Positions 23,573 to 35,225 of a stretch of DNA of 64,000 nucleotides are shown piece after piece. Below the pieces are notes generated by a model that did not search any database, was not told the DNA's origin, and worked only from the letters and a program-made list of their open reading frames with translations. Within the stretch, counting starts at the first letter, position 1; the number at the start of each line of letters is the position of its first letter. Location: contig NW_004454160.1 in the NCBI RefSeq assembly GCF_000283155.1, positions 9,672,338-9,736,337 of the forward strand. The letters are read 5' to 3'. Position numbers and translations under genes: made by a program. The DNA is from Ceratotherium simum simum. Its lineage: Eukaryota; Chordata; Mammalia; Perissodactyla; Rhinocerotidae.

Positions 23573-24729
23573 TTTTTTTAAGTTGAGCTACCATTGGTTT
23601 ATGACATTATACGATTCATGTGTACAACATTATAATTCTACTTCTGTATACACTACAATATGCTCATGACCAAAATCTAGTTTCCATCCATCACCATGCA
23701 ATTGACCGACCCCTTTTACCCATTTCACCCTCCCCCTCTTCTCCTGTGGTAATTATCAATCTGTTCTCTATAACTATGTGTTTGTTTTTGTTGTTGTTGT
23801 TGATTTACTTTTTTTTATATTCCACATATGAGTGAAATCATACAGTATTTGTCTTTTTCCTTTCAACTTATTTCACTTAGCATAGTACCCTCAAGGTCCA
23901 TCTATGTTGTCAAAAATGGCAAGATTTCATTTTTTTATGGCTGAGTAGTATTCCGTTGTATATATATACCACATCTTCTTTATCCATTTATCCATTGATG
24001 GGCACTTATGTTGTTTCCATATCTTGGCTATTGTAAATAATGCTGCAATAAACATAGAGGTGTATATAACTTTTTGAATTAGTGTTTTTGTATTCTTCAA
24101 ATAAATACTCAGAAGTGAAATAGCTAGATCATATGGTAGTTCTATTCTTAAATTTTTGAGGTATCTGTGTACTGTTTTTCATAGTGGCTGCATCAATTTA
24201 CATTCCTAATAACAGTGTACAAGGGTTCCCTCTTCCTTACATTCTCTCCAACACTAGCTATTTCTTGCCTTTTTGATAATAGCCATTCCAATGAGAATGA
24301 GGTGATATCTCATTGTGGTTTTGATTTGCATTTCCCCAATGATTAGTGATGTTGAACATCTTTTCATGTGCCTGTTGGCCATCTGTATGTCTTCTTTGGG
24401 AAAATGTTTATTCAGATCCTCTGTCCATTTTTTAATTGGGTTATTTGTTTTTTTGTTGTTGAGTTGTATGAGTTCTTCATATATTTTGGGTATTAACCCC
24501 TTATCAGATATATGATTTGCAAATATCTTCTCCCCTTTGGTAGGTTATCTTTTCATTTTGTTGATTGTTTCCTTTGCTGTGCAGAAGCTTTTTGGTTTGA
24601 TGTAGCTCCGTTTTTAATTTTTCTTTTGTTTCTATACCTGAAGAGACATATCCAAAAAGATATTGCTAAGACCGATGCCAAAGAGTGTACTGCCTATATT
24701 TTCTTCTAGGAGTTTTATGGTTTCAGGTC

Positions 24730-27610
24730 TTACATTGAAATCTTTAATCCATTTGAGTTAATTTTTGTGCATGGTGTAAGATAGTGGTCTACTTTCATTC
24801 TTTTGCGTGTGGCTGTCCAGTTTTCCCAGCACCACTTATTGAAGAGACTTGACTTTCTCCATTGTATGTTCCTGGCTCCTTTGTGGAAGATCAGCTGTTC
24901 ATAGTTGTGTGGGTTTATTTCTGGGCTCTCAATTCTGTTCCATTGTTCTGTGTGTCTGTTTTTGTGCCAGTACCATGCTGTTTTGATTACTAAAGCTCTG
25001 TAGTATATTTTGAAGTCAGGTATTGTAATGCCTCCAGCTTTGTTCTTTTTTCTCAGGATTGCTTTATCTATTAGGGGTCTTTTGTTGTTCTGTCTAAATT
25101 TTAGTATTCTTTGTTCTGTTTCCATGGATTCTGATTGGGATTGCATCAAATCTGTAGATTGCTTTAGGTAATGTGGACATATTAACTATGTTTATTCTTC
25201 CAATCCATGAGCATGGATTATCTTTCCGTTTCCTTGTCTTCTTCGATTTCTTTCAATAATGTCTTACAGTTTTCGGTGTGTAGGTCTTTCACTTCCTTGG
25301 TTAAATTTATTCCTAGGTGTTTTATTCGTTTTGTTGTGATTGTAAATGGGCTTGTACTCTTGACTTCTCTTTTTGCTATTTCATTATTAGTGTATAGAAA
25401 TACAACTGACTTTTGTAAGTTGATTTTGTACCCTGCAACTTTGCTGTAGTTGTTGATTATTTCTAGCAGTTTTCTGGTGGATTCTTTAGAGTTTTCTATG
25501 TATAGAATCATGTCATCCACAAACAGCAAGAATTTCACTTCTTCCTTTCCAATTTGGATACATTTTTTTTCTTTTTCTTGCCTAATTGTTCTGGCCAAAA
25601 CCTCCCATACTTTGTTGAATAGGAGTTGTGAGAGTGGGCGCACTTATCTTGTTTCTCTTCTTAGAGGGATAGTTTTCAATTTTTCACTATTAAGTATGAT
25701 GTTGGCTGTGGGGTTGGCATATATCACCTTTATTAAGTTGAGGTACTTTTATTCTATACCCATTTTATTGAAGGTTTTTTAAATCATAAATAGATGTTGG
25801 ATCTTGTCAAATACTTTCTCTGCATCTATTGAGATGATCATGCGATTTTTATACCTCATTTTGTTAATGTAGTGTATCACATTGATTGAATGGCAGATGT
25901 TGAACCATCCCTGCATCCCTGGTATAAATCCCACTTGATCATGGTACATGATCCTTTTAATGTATTGCTGTATTCAGTTTGCCAATATTTTGTTGAGGAT
26001 TTTTACAGCTATATTCATCAATGATATTGGCCTGTAATTTTCCTTCTTTGTGTTGTCCTTGTCTGGTTTTGGTATCAGGGTAATGTTGGCCTCATAGAAT
26101 GAGTTAGGACGTGCTCTGTATTCTTCAATTTTTTGGAATAGTTTGAGAAGGGTAGGTATTAAATATTCTTTGAATGTTTGGTAGAATTCTCCAGAGAAGC
26201 CATCTGATTCTGGACTTTTGTTTTTGGGGAAGTTTTTGATTACTGTTTCAATATCTTTACTTGTGATTGGTCTATTCAGATTTTCTATTTCTTCTTCATT
26301 CAGTTGTAGGAGGTTGTAGGAGTCTAAGAATTTATCCATTTCCTCTAGGTTATCCAATTTTTTGGCATATAGTTTTTCATAGTATTCTCTTATAATCTTT
26401 TCTATTTCTGCAGTATCCATTATAATTTCTCCTCTTTCATTTCTAATTTTATTTATTTAAGCCTTCTTCCTTGTTTTGTCAGTGAGTCTGGCTAAGAGTT
26501 TGTCAATTTTGTTTATCTTCTCAAAGAACCAGCTCTTAGTTTCTTTCATCCTTTCTACTGTTTTTTTAGTCTCTATTTCATTTATCTCTGCTCTAGTTTT
26601 TATTATCTCTCTCCTCCTGTTGACTTTGGGCTTTGTTTCTTCTTCTTTGTCTAGTTCTATTAGGTGTAGTTTAAGATTACTTATTTGAGAATTTTCTTGT
26701 TTGTTGACATGAGCCTGAATTGCTATAAATTTCCCTCTTAGAACCACTTTTGCTGCATCCCATAAGAGTTGGTATGTTGTATTTTCATTTTCATTTGTCT
26801 CTAGGTATTTTTTGATTTCTCCTTTGATTTCTTCATTGATTCAATGGTTACTCAGTAGCATGTTGTTTAGTGTCACTTTCCCAGTTTTTTTCTTGTAATT
26901 GATTTCTAGTTTCATAGCATTGTGGTGAGAAAAGATGCTTGATATGATTTCGATCTTCTTAAATTTATTGAGGCTTGCCTTGTTTCCCAATATGTGGTCT
27001 ATCTTTGAGAATGTTCCACATGCACTTGAGAAGAATGTGTATTCTGCTGCTTTGCGATGGAATGTTCTATACATATCTATTAAGTCCATCTGATCTAGTG
27101 TTTCATTTGATTCCACTATTTCCTTGTTGATTTTCTGTCTGGATGATCTATCCACTGGTGTAAGTGGGGCATTGAGGTCCCCTACTATTATTGTGTTGCT
27201 GTAATCTCTCCCTTTAGGTCTGTTAATAGTTGCTTTATATACTTTGGTGCTCCTGTATTAGGTGCATATATATTCATAAGTATTATGTCTTCTTGGTGGA
27301 AAGTCTCTTTTATTATTATATTCTGCTCCTCTTTGTCTCTCATTGTCTTTTTTATCTTGAAGTCTGCTTTGTATGATATAAGTATGGCAACACCTGCTTT
27401 CTTTTGTTTGCCATTTGCTTGGAGTATTGTCTTCCATCCCTTCACCTTGAGCCTATGTTTGTCTTTAGAGCTGAGATGTGTTTCCTGGAGGCAGCATATT
27501 GTTGGGTCTTCTTTTTTAATCCATCTGGCTACTCTGTGTCTTTTGATTGGTGGATTCAATCCATTTACATTTAGAGTGATTATTGATACATGAGGGCTTA
27601 GTATTACCAT
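24730..27610 (-). pseudogene. L1 ORF2 (endonuclease/reverse transcriptase), broken
   Basis: Six consecutive minus-strand open pieces, in order from 27610 down to 24730, cover most of an L1 ORF2. First comes the AP-like endonuclease, with ETHL (CLQETHLSSKDKHRLKVKGW) and an IYAPN motif. Then come a segment with DHILGNK, a linker, the reverse-transcriptase entry, the FVDD box and the C-terminal region [19 protein letters not shown]. In other L1s the product nicks target DNA and copies the L1 RNA there. Here at least five interruptions make it a fossil. The catalytic box reads FVDD where FADD is usual. Confidence 0.9.
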
Positions 27611-28079
27611 TTTATTTCTTGTTTTCTGGTTGTTCTATATTTCTGTTGTTTGTCTTCCCTTGTATTTCTGACTGCCATTTCAGTTTGGTGGTTTTCTGTG
27701 ATGGTTTTCTCATTATTTACAGATTGTCACTCTGCTCTGATTTTTTGTCTAGTGGTTACCATGAGGTTTGTATAGAAGATCTTGTAGATGAAATAGTCCA
27801 TTTTCTGATATCATTTTAGCTCCCTTAGCCTTAGCAGGTTCCATCCCTTTACTCTTCTACTTCTGAGTTATTGTTGTCAGAAATTATTCTGTTCTGTGTT
27901 GTGAGTTTGTGACTAAATTGAAGTGTTTGTAATCATTTTTTATGCTTTCTCTCCCTTTATCTTTTATATTATAATTGTTTGCTAACCTGTTCTGATAGAG
28001 CTGCAATTTTCTGATTTTGTCTATTTACCTCCTTGTTGAAAGGTTTGTAAACCTTTGCCTTTTGGTACAGGTAGGAGGC

Positions 28080-29330
28080 TTTCCTTCATCAAGCCTTCTA
28101 AGAGTGGTCAAGTGGTGATGAATTCTCTCAGCTTTTGTTTACCTGAGAAAGCTTTTATTTCTCCGTCGTATCTGAAGGATAGTTTTTCTGGATAGAGTAT
28201 TCTTGGCTGAAAGTTTTTGTCCTTCAGTATTTTGAATATATCATTCTCTCCTAGCCTATAAGGTTTCTGCTGAGAAATCTGTTGAAAGCCTGACAGCAAT
28301 TCCTTTGTAGATTATTTTCTTCTGCCTGCTTCCCTTAATATTTTTTCTTTGTCATTGACTTTTGCCAATTGTACTATTATATGCCTTGAAGAAGGTCTTT
28401 TAGCATTGATGTAATTAGGAGTTCTATTGGCTGCATGCACTTGTAAGTCCAGTTCCTTTCCTAGGTTTGGGAAGTTCAGCTATTATTTCTTTGAAAAAAC
28501 TCTCTGCCCCATTCTCCCCCTCTTCTCCCTCTGGAATACCTATAATCCTTATGTTGCTTTTCCTAATTGAGTTGGATATTTCTCACAGAATTTCTGCTTT
28601 GTTTAAAATTTTAGTTCTCTCTCCTCCTCCATCTGAAGCATTTCTATATTTCTATCCTCTAAATCACTAATTCTGTCCTCATTAACATCAGCTCTGTTTT
28701 TAAAGTATTCTAGATTATTTTTATCTCATTAATTGTGTTATTCATATCCAGAATTTCTGGGTTTTGTTTTTTGGTTTTCTTTGTGTGTGTGTGAGGAAGA
28801 TTAGCCCTGAGCTAACATCTGTTGCCACTCCTCCTCTTTTTTGCTGAGGAAGATTAGCCCTAGGCTAACATCGGTGCCCATCTTCCTCTACTTTATCTGG
28901 GATGCCACCACAGCATGACTTGACAAGCGATGCTTTGGTCCACTCTCGGGAGCTGAACCTGTGATCCCCAGGCCACCAAAGCAGAGTGTGTGAAATTAAC
29001 CACTACACCACTGGGCCAGCCCCTGTTTGTTTTTTATTTAGAGTTTTACTCTCTTTGGTCAAGTGTTCCTTCTGCTCATCAATTTTATTCCTGAGCTCAT
29101 TGAACTATCTTTCTGAGTTTTCTTGTAACTCACTGAGTTTCTTTATGACAACTATTTTGAATTCTCTCATTTAGATTGTAAATTTCTGTGACTTCAGGAT
29201 TGGTTTCTGGAGACTCGTCATTTTCCTTCTCTTCTGAAGTGTTACGGTGGTTTTTCATGGTGTTTGATGATCTGAACATTTGCTGGCACACTTGTGATAG
29301 TATCAGGTAGCAGATTCCACTTGCCACCAC
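28080..29330 (-). pseudogene. L1 ORF1 (RNA-binding protein), broken
   Basis: The minus-strand piece 28108-28299 has the ORF1p C-terminal signature NFQPRILYPEKLSFRYDGEI with KQKLREFITT, and 29130-29330 has the N-terminal part (TMKNHRNTSEEKENDESPET). An ERE at 28779-29023 lies between them and the frame is also broken by point changes. ORF1p is the L1 nucleic-acid chaperone; this copy cannot make one. Confidence 0.85.
28779..29023 (-). repeat. ERE-type SINE, antisense, inside L1 ORF1
   Basis: Begins with the reversed tail (GTGAGGAAGATTAGCCCTGA), passes 'ATGCCACCACAGCATGACTT' and ends with the reversed head CCACTGGGCCAGCCCC. L1 ORF1 sequence continues on both sides. Confidence 0.92.
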
Positions 29331-29334
29331 TGAG

Positions 29335-29942
29335 GGGAAGCAGGAGCTGTGTTTCTTATCCTGCCCTGTCTGCTGGAAATTTTGTGGGTATGGCTACTCT
29401 GCGTTTGCATGGGCTGGCCACAGCCACTCATTGGGTTGCTCTTGTGGGGGTGGGGCCTCTGTTTCTCTGTGCTCATCAGGTGGCTTGCACAGACACAGGC
29501 CAGCACTGTGCTAGCTGGTGGTTTGGGTGAGCCACTGTGCTTGGTGGGCCAAGCTAACTTGTGGGGGCTGGGCCATGGCGACTCAGTGGGGAGTGTACCC
29601 ACTGGCAGGGCTCCCAAGGCATGGTGGGTTCTCCCACAGGCTGGGATAGCAATTGTGCTCATGCCGGGTTGCCCCTCCCTCCTTTTAGAGTCACGCTGGC
29701 CACTGTGTGAGGCTCCATGATCTGGCTCACTGCAGCTGGGGTCGGGGAGGGTAGCATTCACCTATCTCCACTGCTTCCCAAGGATCTGGTCCATCCACCT
29801 TCAAATGTATAGCTGTGTAGGTCTCTTGGGTGTCCTGTTGAACTGTGTGAGTATCCTCCATTGGTCAATGAATGTCCATTTAGTTGTAATTCAGAGAGGG
29901 AGAGACAAAGGGAACAGCTCACTCAACCATGTTGCTAATCAC
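29335..29942 (-). promoter_or_regulatory. L1 5'UTR / internal promoter region
   Basis: A G/C-rich block upstream (in minus-strand sense) of ORF1, ending in the reverse complement of GTGATTAGCAACATGGTTGA. The position at the 5' end makes it the L1 internal promoter region. The 123- and 152-residue ORFs in it are products of its base composition. Confidence 0.75.
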
Positions 29943-32900
29943 CTGAGAGGTTTTTGATTACTGTTTCAATCCCCTTACTAGTGATTGATTTATTCAGATT
30001 TTCTATTTCTTCATGATTCAGCTTTGGGAGGTTGTATGATTCTAAGGATTTATTTATTTCATTCAGGTTGTCCAAATTTTTAGCATAAAGTTGTTCATAG
30101 TAGCCTCTTATAATCCTTTGCATTTCTATAGTATCCACTGTGTCTTATTCTCTTTCGTTTCTGATTTTATTTACTTAAGCCTTCTCGTTTTTTCTTAGTG
30201 AGTCTAGCTAAAGTTTGTTAATTTTGTTTATCTTTTCAAAGAACCAGCTCTTAGTTTCATTGATCTTTTCTATTGTCTTTTTAGTCTCTATTTCACTTCT
30301 TTCTGCTCTGATTTTTATTATTTCCTTTCTTCTATTGACTTTGGGCTTTGTTTATTCTTATTCTAGTTCATTTAGGTATAAGGTTAGATTGTTTATTTGA
30401 GATTTTTCTCATTTCTTCAGGTAGGCCTGTATGGCTATAAGCTTCTCTTTTAGTACCACTTTTGCTGCACCAAATAGGTTTTGGCATGCCGTATTTTCAT
30501 TTTCATTTGTCTTCAGGTATTTTTTTATTTATCCTTTGATTTCTTCATTGACCCAATAGTTGTTCGGTAGCATGATGTTTAGTCTCCAAATGTTTGTGAT
30601 TTTTCCAGCATTCTTCTTGTAGTTTATTTCTTGTTTTATACCATTGTGGTTGGAAAAGATGCTTGATACAATTTCAATCTTCTTAAATTTATTGAGACTT
30701 GTTTTGTGTCCCAGTATATGATCTATCCTTGAGAATGTTGCATGTGCACTTGAGAAGAACCTGTATTCTGCTGCTTTTGGATGGAATGTTCTATATATAT
30801 CTCTTAAGTCCATCTGGTCTAGTATTTCATTTAAGGCCACAGTTTCCTTGTTGACTTTCTGTCTGAATGATCTAACCATTGATGTATGTGGGATGTTAAA
30901 ATCCCCTACTATTATTGAACTGCTGTTAAATTCTCCCTTTAGGTCTGTTAATAATTACTTTATATATTTTGGTGCCTCTATGTTAGGTGCATATGTATTA
31001 ATAAATGTATGTCTTCTTGATAAATTGTCCTCTTTATTTGTCCTATTATATAATGTCAATTTTTGTCTCTTGTTTCCTGTTTGGCTTTAAGTCTATTTTG
31101 TTTGACATGAGTATAGCTACACCCACTTCTTTTCAGCTGTCATTTGCTTGGAATATCATCTTCCATCCCTTCACTTTGAGCCTATGTTTGTCTTTAGAGC
31201 TGAAATGAGTCTCCTGAAGGAAGCATACAGTTAGGTCTTATTTTTTAATCCATCCAGTGGCTCTGTGTCTTTTGATTGGTGAATTCAATCCTTTTACATT
31301 TAGGGCGATTATTTATATATGAGAGCTTAGTACTGCCATTTTATCCTTTATTTTCTGGTTGCTTTATATTTCCATTGTTTCTTTTTCCTTGTGTTTCTGT
31401 CTGCCATTTTAGTTTGGTGGTTTTCTATGATGTTTATCTCAGTTTCCTCTTTCTTTATGTTTCCTGTCTCCACTCCAGATTTTTGTTTTGTGGTTACCAT
31501 GAGGTTTGTATAGAACATCTCAAGATAAAATAGTTTTTTTTCTGCTGATAGCATTTTATCTTCATTTGCCTATACAGATTTTGTCCTTTTACTCTTCCCC
31601 TTTTATGCTATGGTTGTCACAAGTTATCTTTTTATGCTGTGAGTTCATTACCAAATTGAAGTAGCTATAGTTATTTTTAATGCTTTTTCCCTCTTTAATA
31701 TTTATACTCTAATTAAGTGTTTAACAACCTATTCTGATATAGAGTTCCAATTTTCTGATTCTGTCTATTTATCATCTTATTCAAAGTTTTGTGTGCTTTT
31801 GTCTTTTTGTTTCAGGTAGAAAAACATATTTCAATATTTCTTATAAGGCAGGTCTAGTTGTGATGAACTCTCTTAGCTTTTCTTTGGGAAAGACTTTATT
31901 TCTCCTTAATATCTGAAAAATAACGTTTCTGGATAAAGTACCCTTGGCTTGCAGCTTTTATCTTTCAATATTTTGAATATGTCATTCTAGTCTCTTTTGG
32001 CCTGCAGAGTTTCTGCTGTGAAATTGGCTAATAGACTAATGGGGATTCTTTTGTAGGTTACTGGGGTTTTTTTTACCCTGAGTGGCTTTAAAATCCTTTC
32101 TTTATCATTGCCTTTTGACAGTTTTAATATAATATGTCTTGGAGAAGGTCTTTTTGCATTGAGATAATTAGATGTTCTACTAGCTTTGTGGACTTGTATA
32201 TCCACTTCCTTCCCCAGGTTTAGGAAGTTCTCAGCTATTATTATTGTGTTTTTAAGGATTCAAATTGTTCTTTTTTTCTCCCCAAAGCCTCTCAGTTCAT
32301 TGTTGTATATCCTGGTTGTAAGTCCTTCTTGTTCTTCTACATGGGCCGCTGCCACAGCATGGCAAGTGACAGAAGGGTGGTGTGGTTCCATGACCGGAAA
32401 CAACCCGGGGCTGTGGAAGCAATGTGTGCCAAACTTTAAGCACTAGACCATCAGGGCTAGCCCATATTATTATTTCTTTAAATAAGCTCTCTGCTCCCTT
32501 CTCCTTCTCTTTTCTTTCTGGAAAACATTATCTTTATGTTACCTTTTCTAAACTAGTTGGATGGTTCTTGTAGAGCTTTTTCATTTTTTAAATATCTTAG
32601 TTATCTCTCTTTTTCTACCTGAATCATTTCTTGATTTCTATCTTTGAACTCACTAATTCTCTCTTCCATATATTCTGCTCTATTTCCAATGCTATCTATT
32701 GCATTCTTCCTCTCAATTATTGAGTTCTTCAGCTCCAGAGTTTCTATTTAGTTCTTTTTTAGAGTTTCAATCTCTTTGGTAATATTTTCCCTCTGTTCAT
32801 TAACTTTATTCCTGAGCTCACTGAACTGCCTTTCTGAGTTTTTTGTAGCTTATTGAGTTTCTTCATGACATCTGTTTTGAATTCTCTATCGGTTAGATTA

Positions 32901-33859
32901 CAATCTTCTGTGGCTTTAAGTTTGGTTTTTGGACAAATATCATTTTCTTTTTGTGATTCTGTGTTACTGTGGTTTTTCATTGTGCTTGCTGAGTTGTTCC
33001 TCTGCTGGTGCATTTGAAGTAGTGAACACATTTCTTATTTAGGTAAAGTTTTGTTTTCTTTGATTCTAGCAATTCAATAGGTTGGTAATTAGAGGGCTTT
33101 CTTTTGTCTTTCAGTAGGTGGAGCTATAGCACAAGTTTTGGGTTTCTCTTACCTGAGCTATCTTTAGCTATAATTGAGAATCAGCGCTTTCCACCATCCA
33201 CTGCCGGTGCCAAAACTTTCACTGGTGCCCTCCTCATTGCTGCTGTGCCTTTGGGATTAGTGGTGTCTGTGCTGCTGGTGGTGTGACCTCAGTTGCTGTC
33301 ATCACCACTGGGGACACCAGGATAGTGGGTGCCTTTGCTACATCTGGTGTCTCGTGGGTTTGGGGCACTGCTGCCACAGTGTGGGAAGGGAAAAGTTGGG
33401 GGGGGAACCAGGTCACAGTCACCTCTGCTGTGTCCAGGGTTGTTGAATTCATGAGCAGGCAGGGCCAGAGTTGCAGTCATTGCAGCAGCTGGATGGACCA
33501 GGATCACAGGCCCCACCACCACTGCTTCCCAGTTCCCTATGACCGTAGGTGCTGCTGTGACTGGAGGCCAAAGTTGTGTGTGCTACCTCTGCTGCTGCTA
33601 CTGGGTTCCCTGGGGCTTCAGGTTCAGCTGCTGTGGCTGCAGGGCCAGGATCACGGGCACCACCTGTGCTGTTCTTTTGGATCTGCCTCTTCTATGTATT
33701 CCAATCCACCTACCTTCAGATGTGCAGATCTGCAAATCGCTCCGGCATCCTAGTGTGTTGGGCAGAGGAACCTTTGTTGAATTATGGATGTTTTACTAGT
33801 TGTAGACTGAAGGGGAGAGACAAAGGGACTATCTCATGCTTTCATGATGCTGACATCAC
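29943..33859 (-). mobile_element. 3'-truncated L1 with intact 5' end, antisense
   Basis: A second L1 of the same general type. It starts inside ORF2: 'GGTTTTTGATTACTGTTTCA' corresponds to about 26228 in the first copy. It continues through the endonuclease (30529-31208), ORF1 (31987-33031; NDKERILKPLRVKKTPVTYK, MKNHSNTESQKENDI) and a G/C-rich 5'UTR, ending in the reverse of GTGATGTCAGC at 33849-33859. The ORF2 C-terminal half and 3'UTR are absent, which is unusual for L1s; a deletion or recombination next to the first copy would explain it. All frames are broken. Confidence 0.85.
32269..32463 (-). repeat. Short-form ERE SINE (diverged), antisense
   Basis: Poly(T), 'CTCCCCAAAGCCTCTCAG', 'GGCCGCTGCCACAGCATGGC', 'AACCCGGGGCTGTGG' and a head reading CATCAGGGCTAGCCC. 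The layout matches the short ERE form (19303, 52609) but it is more diverged. It lies within the ORF1 region of the second L1. Confidence 0.75.
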
Positions 33860-33872
33860 CCTATTGTCCTTT

Positions 33873-34472
33873 NNNNNNNNNNNNNNNNNNNNNNNNNNNN
33901 NNNNNNNNNNNNNNNNNNNNNNNNNNNNNNNNNNNNNNNNNNNNNNNNNNNNNNNNNNNNNNNNNNNNNNNNNNNNNNNNNNNNNNNNNNNNNNNNNNNN
34001 NNNNNNNNNNNNNNNNNNNNNNNNNNNNNNNNNNNNNNNNNNNNNNNNNNNNNNNNNNNNNNNNNNNNNNNNNNNNNNNNNNNNNNNNNNNNNNNNNNNN
34101 NNNNNNNNNNNNNNNNNNNNNNNNNNNNNNNNNNNNNNNNNNNNNNNNNNNNNNNNNNNNNNNNNNNNNNNNNNNNNNNNNNNNNNNNNNNNNNNNNNNN
34201 NNNNNNNNNNNNNNNNNNNNNNNNNNNNNNNNNNNNNNNNNNNNNNNNNNNNNNNNNNNNNNNNNNNNNNNNNNNNNNNNNNNNNNNNNNNNNNNNNNNN
34301 NNNNNNNNNNNNNNNNNNNNNNNNNNNNNNNNNNNNNNNNNNNNNNNNNNNNNNNNNNNNNNNNNNNNNNNNNNNNNNNNNNNNNNNNNNNNNNNNNNNN
34401 NNNNNNNNNNNNNNNNNNNNNNNNNNNNNNNNNNNNNNNNNNNNNNNNNNNNNNNNNNNNNNNNNNNNNNNN
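33873..34472. other. Assembly gap (600 N)
   Basis: Exactly 600 ambiguous bases between the 5' end of an L1 and an old repeat. The true length and content are unknown. ORFs crossing it are meaningless. Confidence 1.
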
Positions 34473-35225
34473 CCAGGCTTCTCCAGAGAACAGAACCAAT
34501 AAGGATGTGTGTGTGTGTGTATTTGTATGTATATACATGTATACATATATATGTATATGTATGTGACATATGTATAATGTGTATATATATGTGTGTATAT
34601 ATAGAGAGAGAGAGAGAAAGAGATTTTAAAAAATCGGCTCATGGGATTGTGGAGGCTGGAAAATCTGCAGAGTAAGCCAGAAGGCTGGAGACCCAGGGGA
34701 GAGTTACAATTTAAGTCTGAAGGTAGTCTGCTGGCAGAAATCCTTCTTCTTTGGAGGAGGTCAGTTTTCTTCTTAAGACCTTCAACTAATTGGATGAGGC
34801 CCACCTACATTATGTAGGGCAATCTGCTTTTCTCAAAATCTACTGATTTAAATGTTAATCCCATCCAGAAGTTACTTTCACAGAAATATCTAAAATAGTA
34901 TTTGACCAAATATCTGGGTACTGTGGCCTAGTGAAGTTGACACATAAAAGTTTTTATGTGTGTGTGTGAGGAAGATTAGCCCTGAGCTAACATCCGATGC
35001 CAATCTTCTTCTTTTTGCTGAGGAAGATTGGCCCTGGGCTAACATCTGTGCTCATCTTCCTTTACTTTATGTGGGATGCCGCCACAGCACGGCTTGACAA
35101 GCAGTGCATCAGTGCATGCCCGGGATCCAAACCTGCAAACCCCGGGCCACCAAAGCAGAACATGTGCACTTAACCACAATGCCACCAGGCTGGCCCTTGA
35201 CACATAAAATTAACCATCACAGTAG
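34473..35225 (-). mobile_element. Old LTR-like repeat, antisense, interrupted by an ERE
   Basis: It runs from 'CTTCTCCAGAGAACAGAACC' through a TG/TA/GA simple-repeat stretch (34505-34620), 'CAACTAATTGGATGAGGCCC' and 'TTTGACCAAATATCTGGGTA' to 'TTGACACATAAAATTAACCA'. The arrangement is that of an abundant old mammalian repeat whose sense end begins TGTGATGGTTAATTTTATGT. I do not recall the name securely. Confidence 0.6.
34950..35196 (-). repeat. ERE-type SINE, antisense
   Basis: Reversed tail (GTGAGGAAGATTAGCCCTGA), 'GATGCCGCCACAGCACGGCT', CCCGGGATCCAAACC and a reversed head ending CCAGGCTGGCCC. A perfect 13-bp target duplication, TTGACACATAAAA, lies at 34937-34949 and 35197-35209. Confidence 0.95.

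Larger units (their letters stand above)
23573..29942 (-). mobile_element. Near full-length L1, antisense
   Basis: A 6.4-kb L1 in reverse orientation. Poly(T) and the 3'UTR start at 23573; ORF2 spans about 24300-27610, ORF1 about 28080-29330, and a G/C-rich 5'UTR ends near 29942 (reverse of a GTGAT start). Minus-strand ORF2 pieces give the endonuclease N-terminus (SIITLNVNGLNPPIKRHRVA at 27188-27610), the reverse transcriptase approach (PLMNIA-like [15 protein letters not shown] at 25974-26420), the FVDDM catalytic box ([14 protein letters not shown] at 25218-25643), and the C-terminus (24730-25149). Several stops and frameshifts separate them, so it is not active. An ERE sits in the ORF1 region. 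Confidence 0.92.

Noticed and set aside
29303..29761. 152- and 123-residue ORFs on opposite strands
   Set aside because: They lie in the G/C-rich L1 5'UTR and resemble no protein family I know.
33234..33799. Ala/Val/Thr- and Cys-rich ORFs of up to 156 residues
   Set aside because: They lie in the 5'UTR of the second L1 and come from its base composition.
33576..34804. Long ORFs of 225-320 residues on both strands
   Set aside because: They cross the 600-N gap, where any translation is meaningless.
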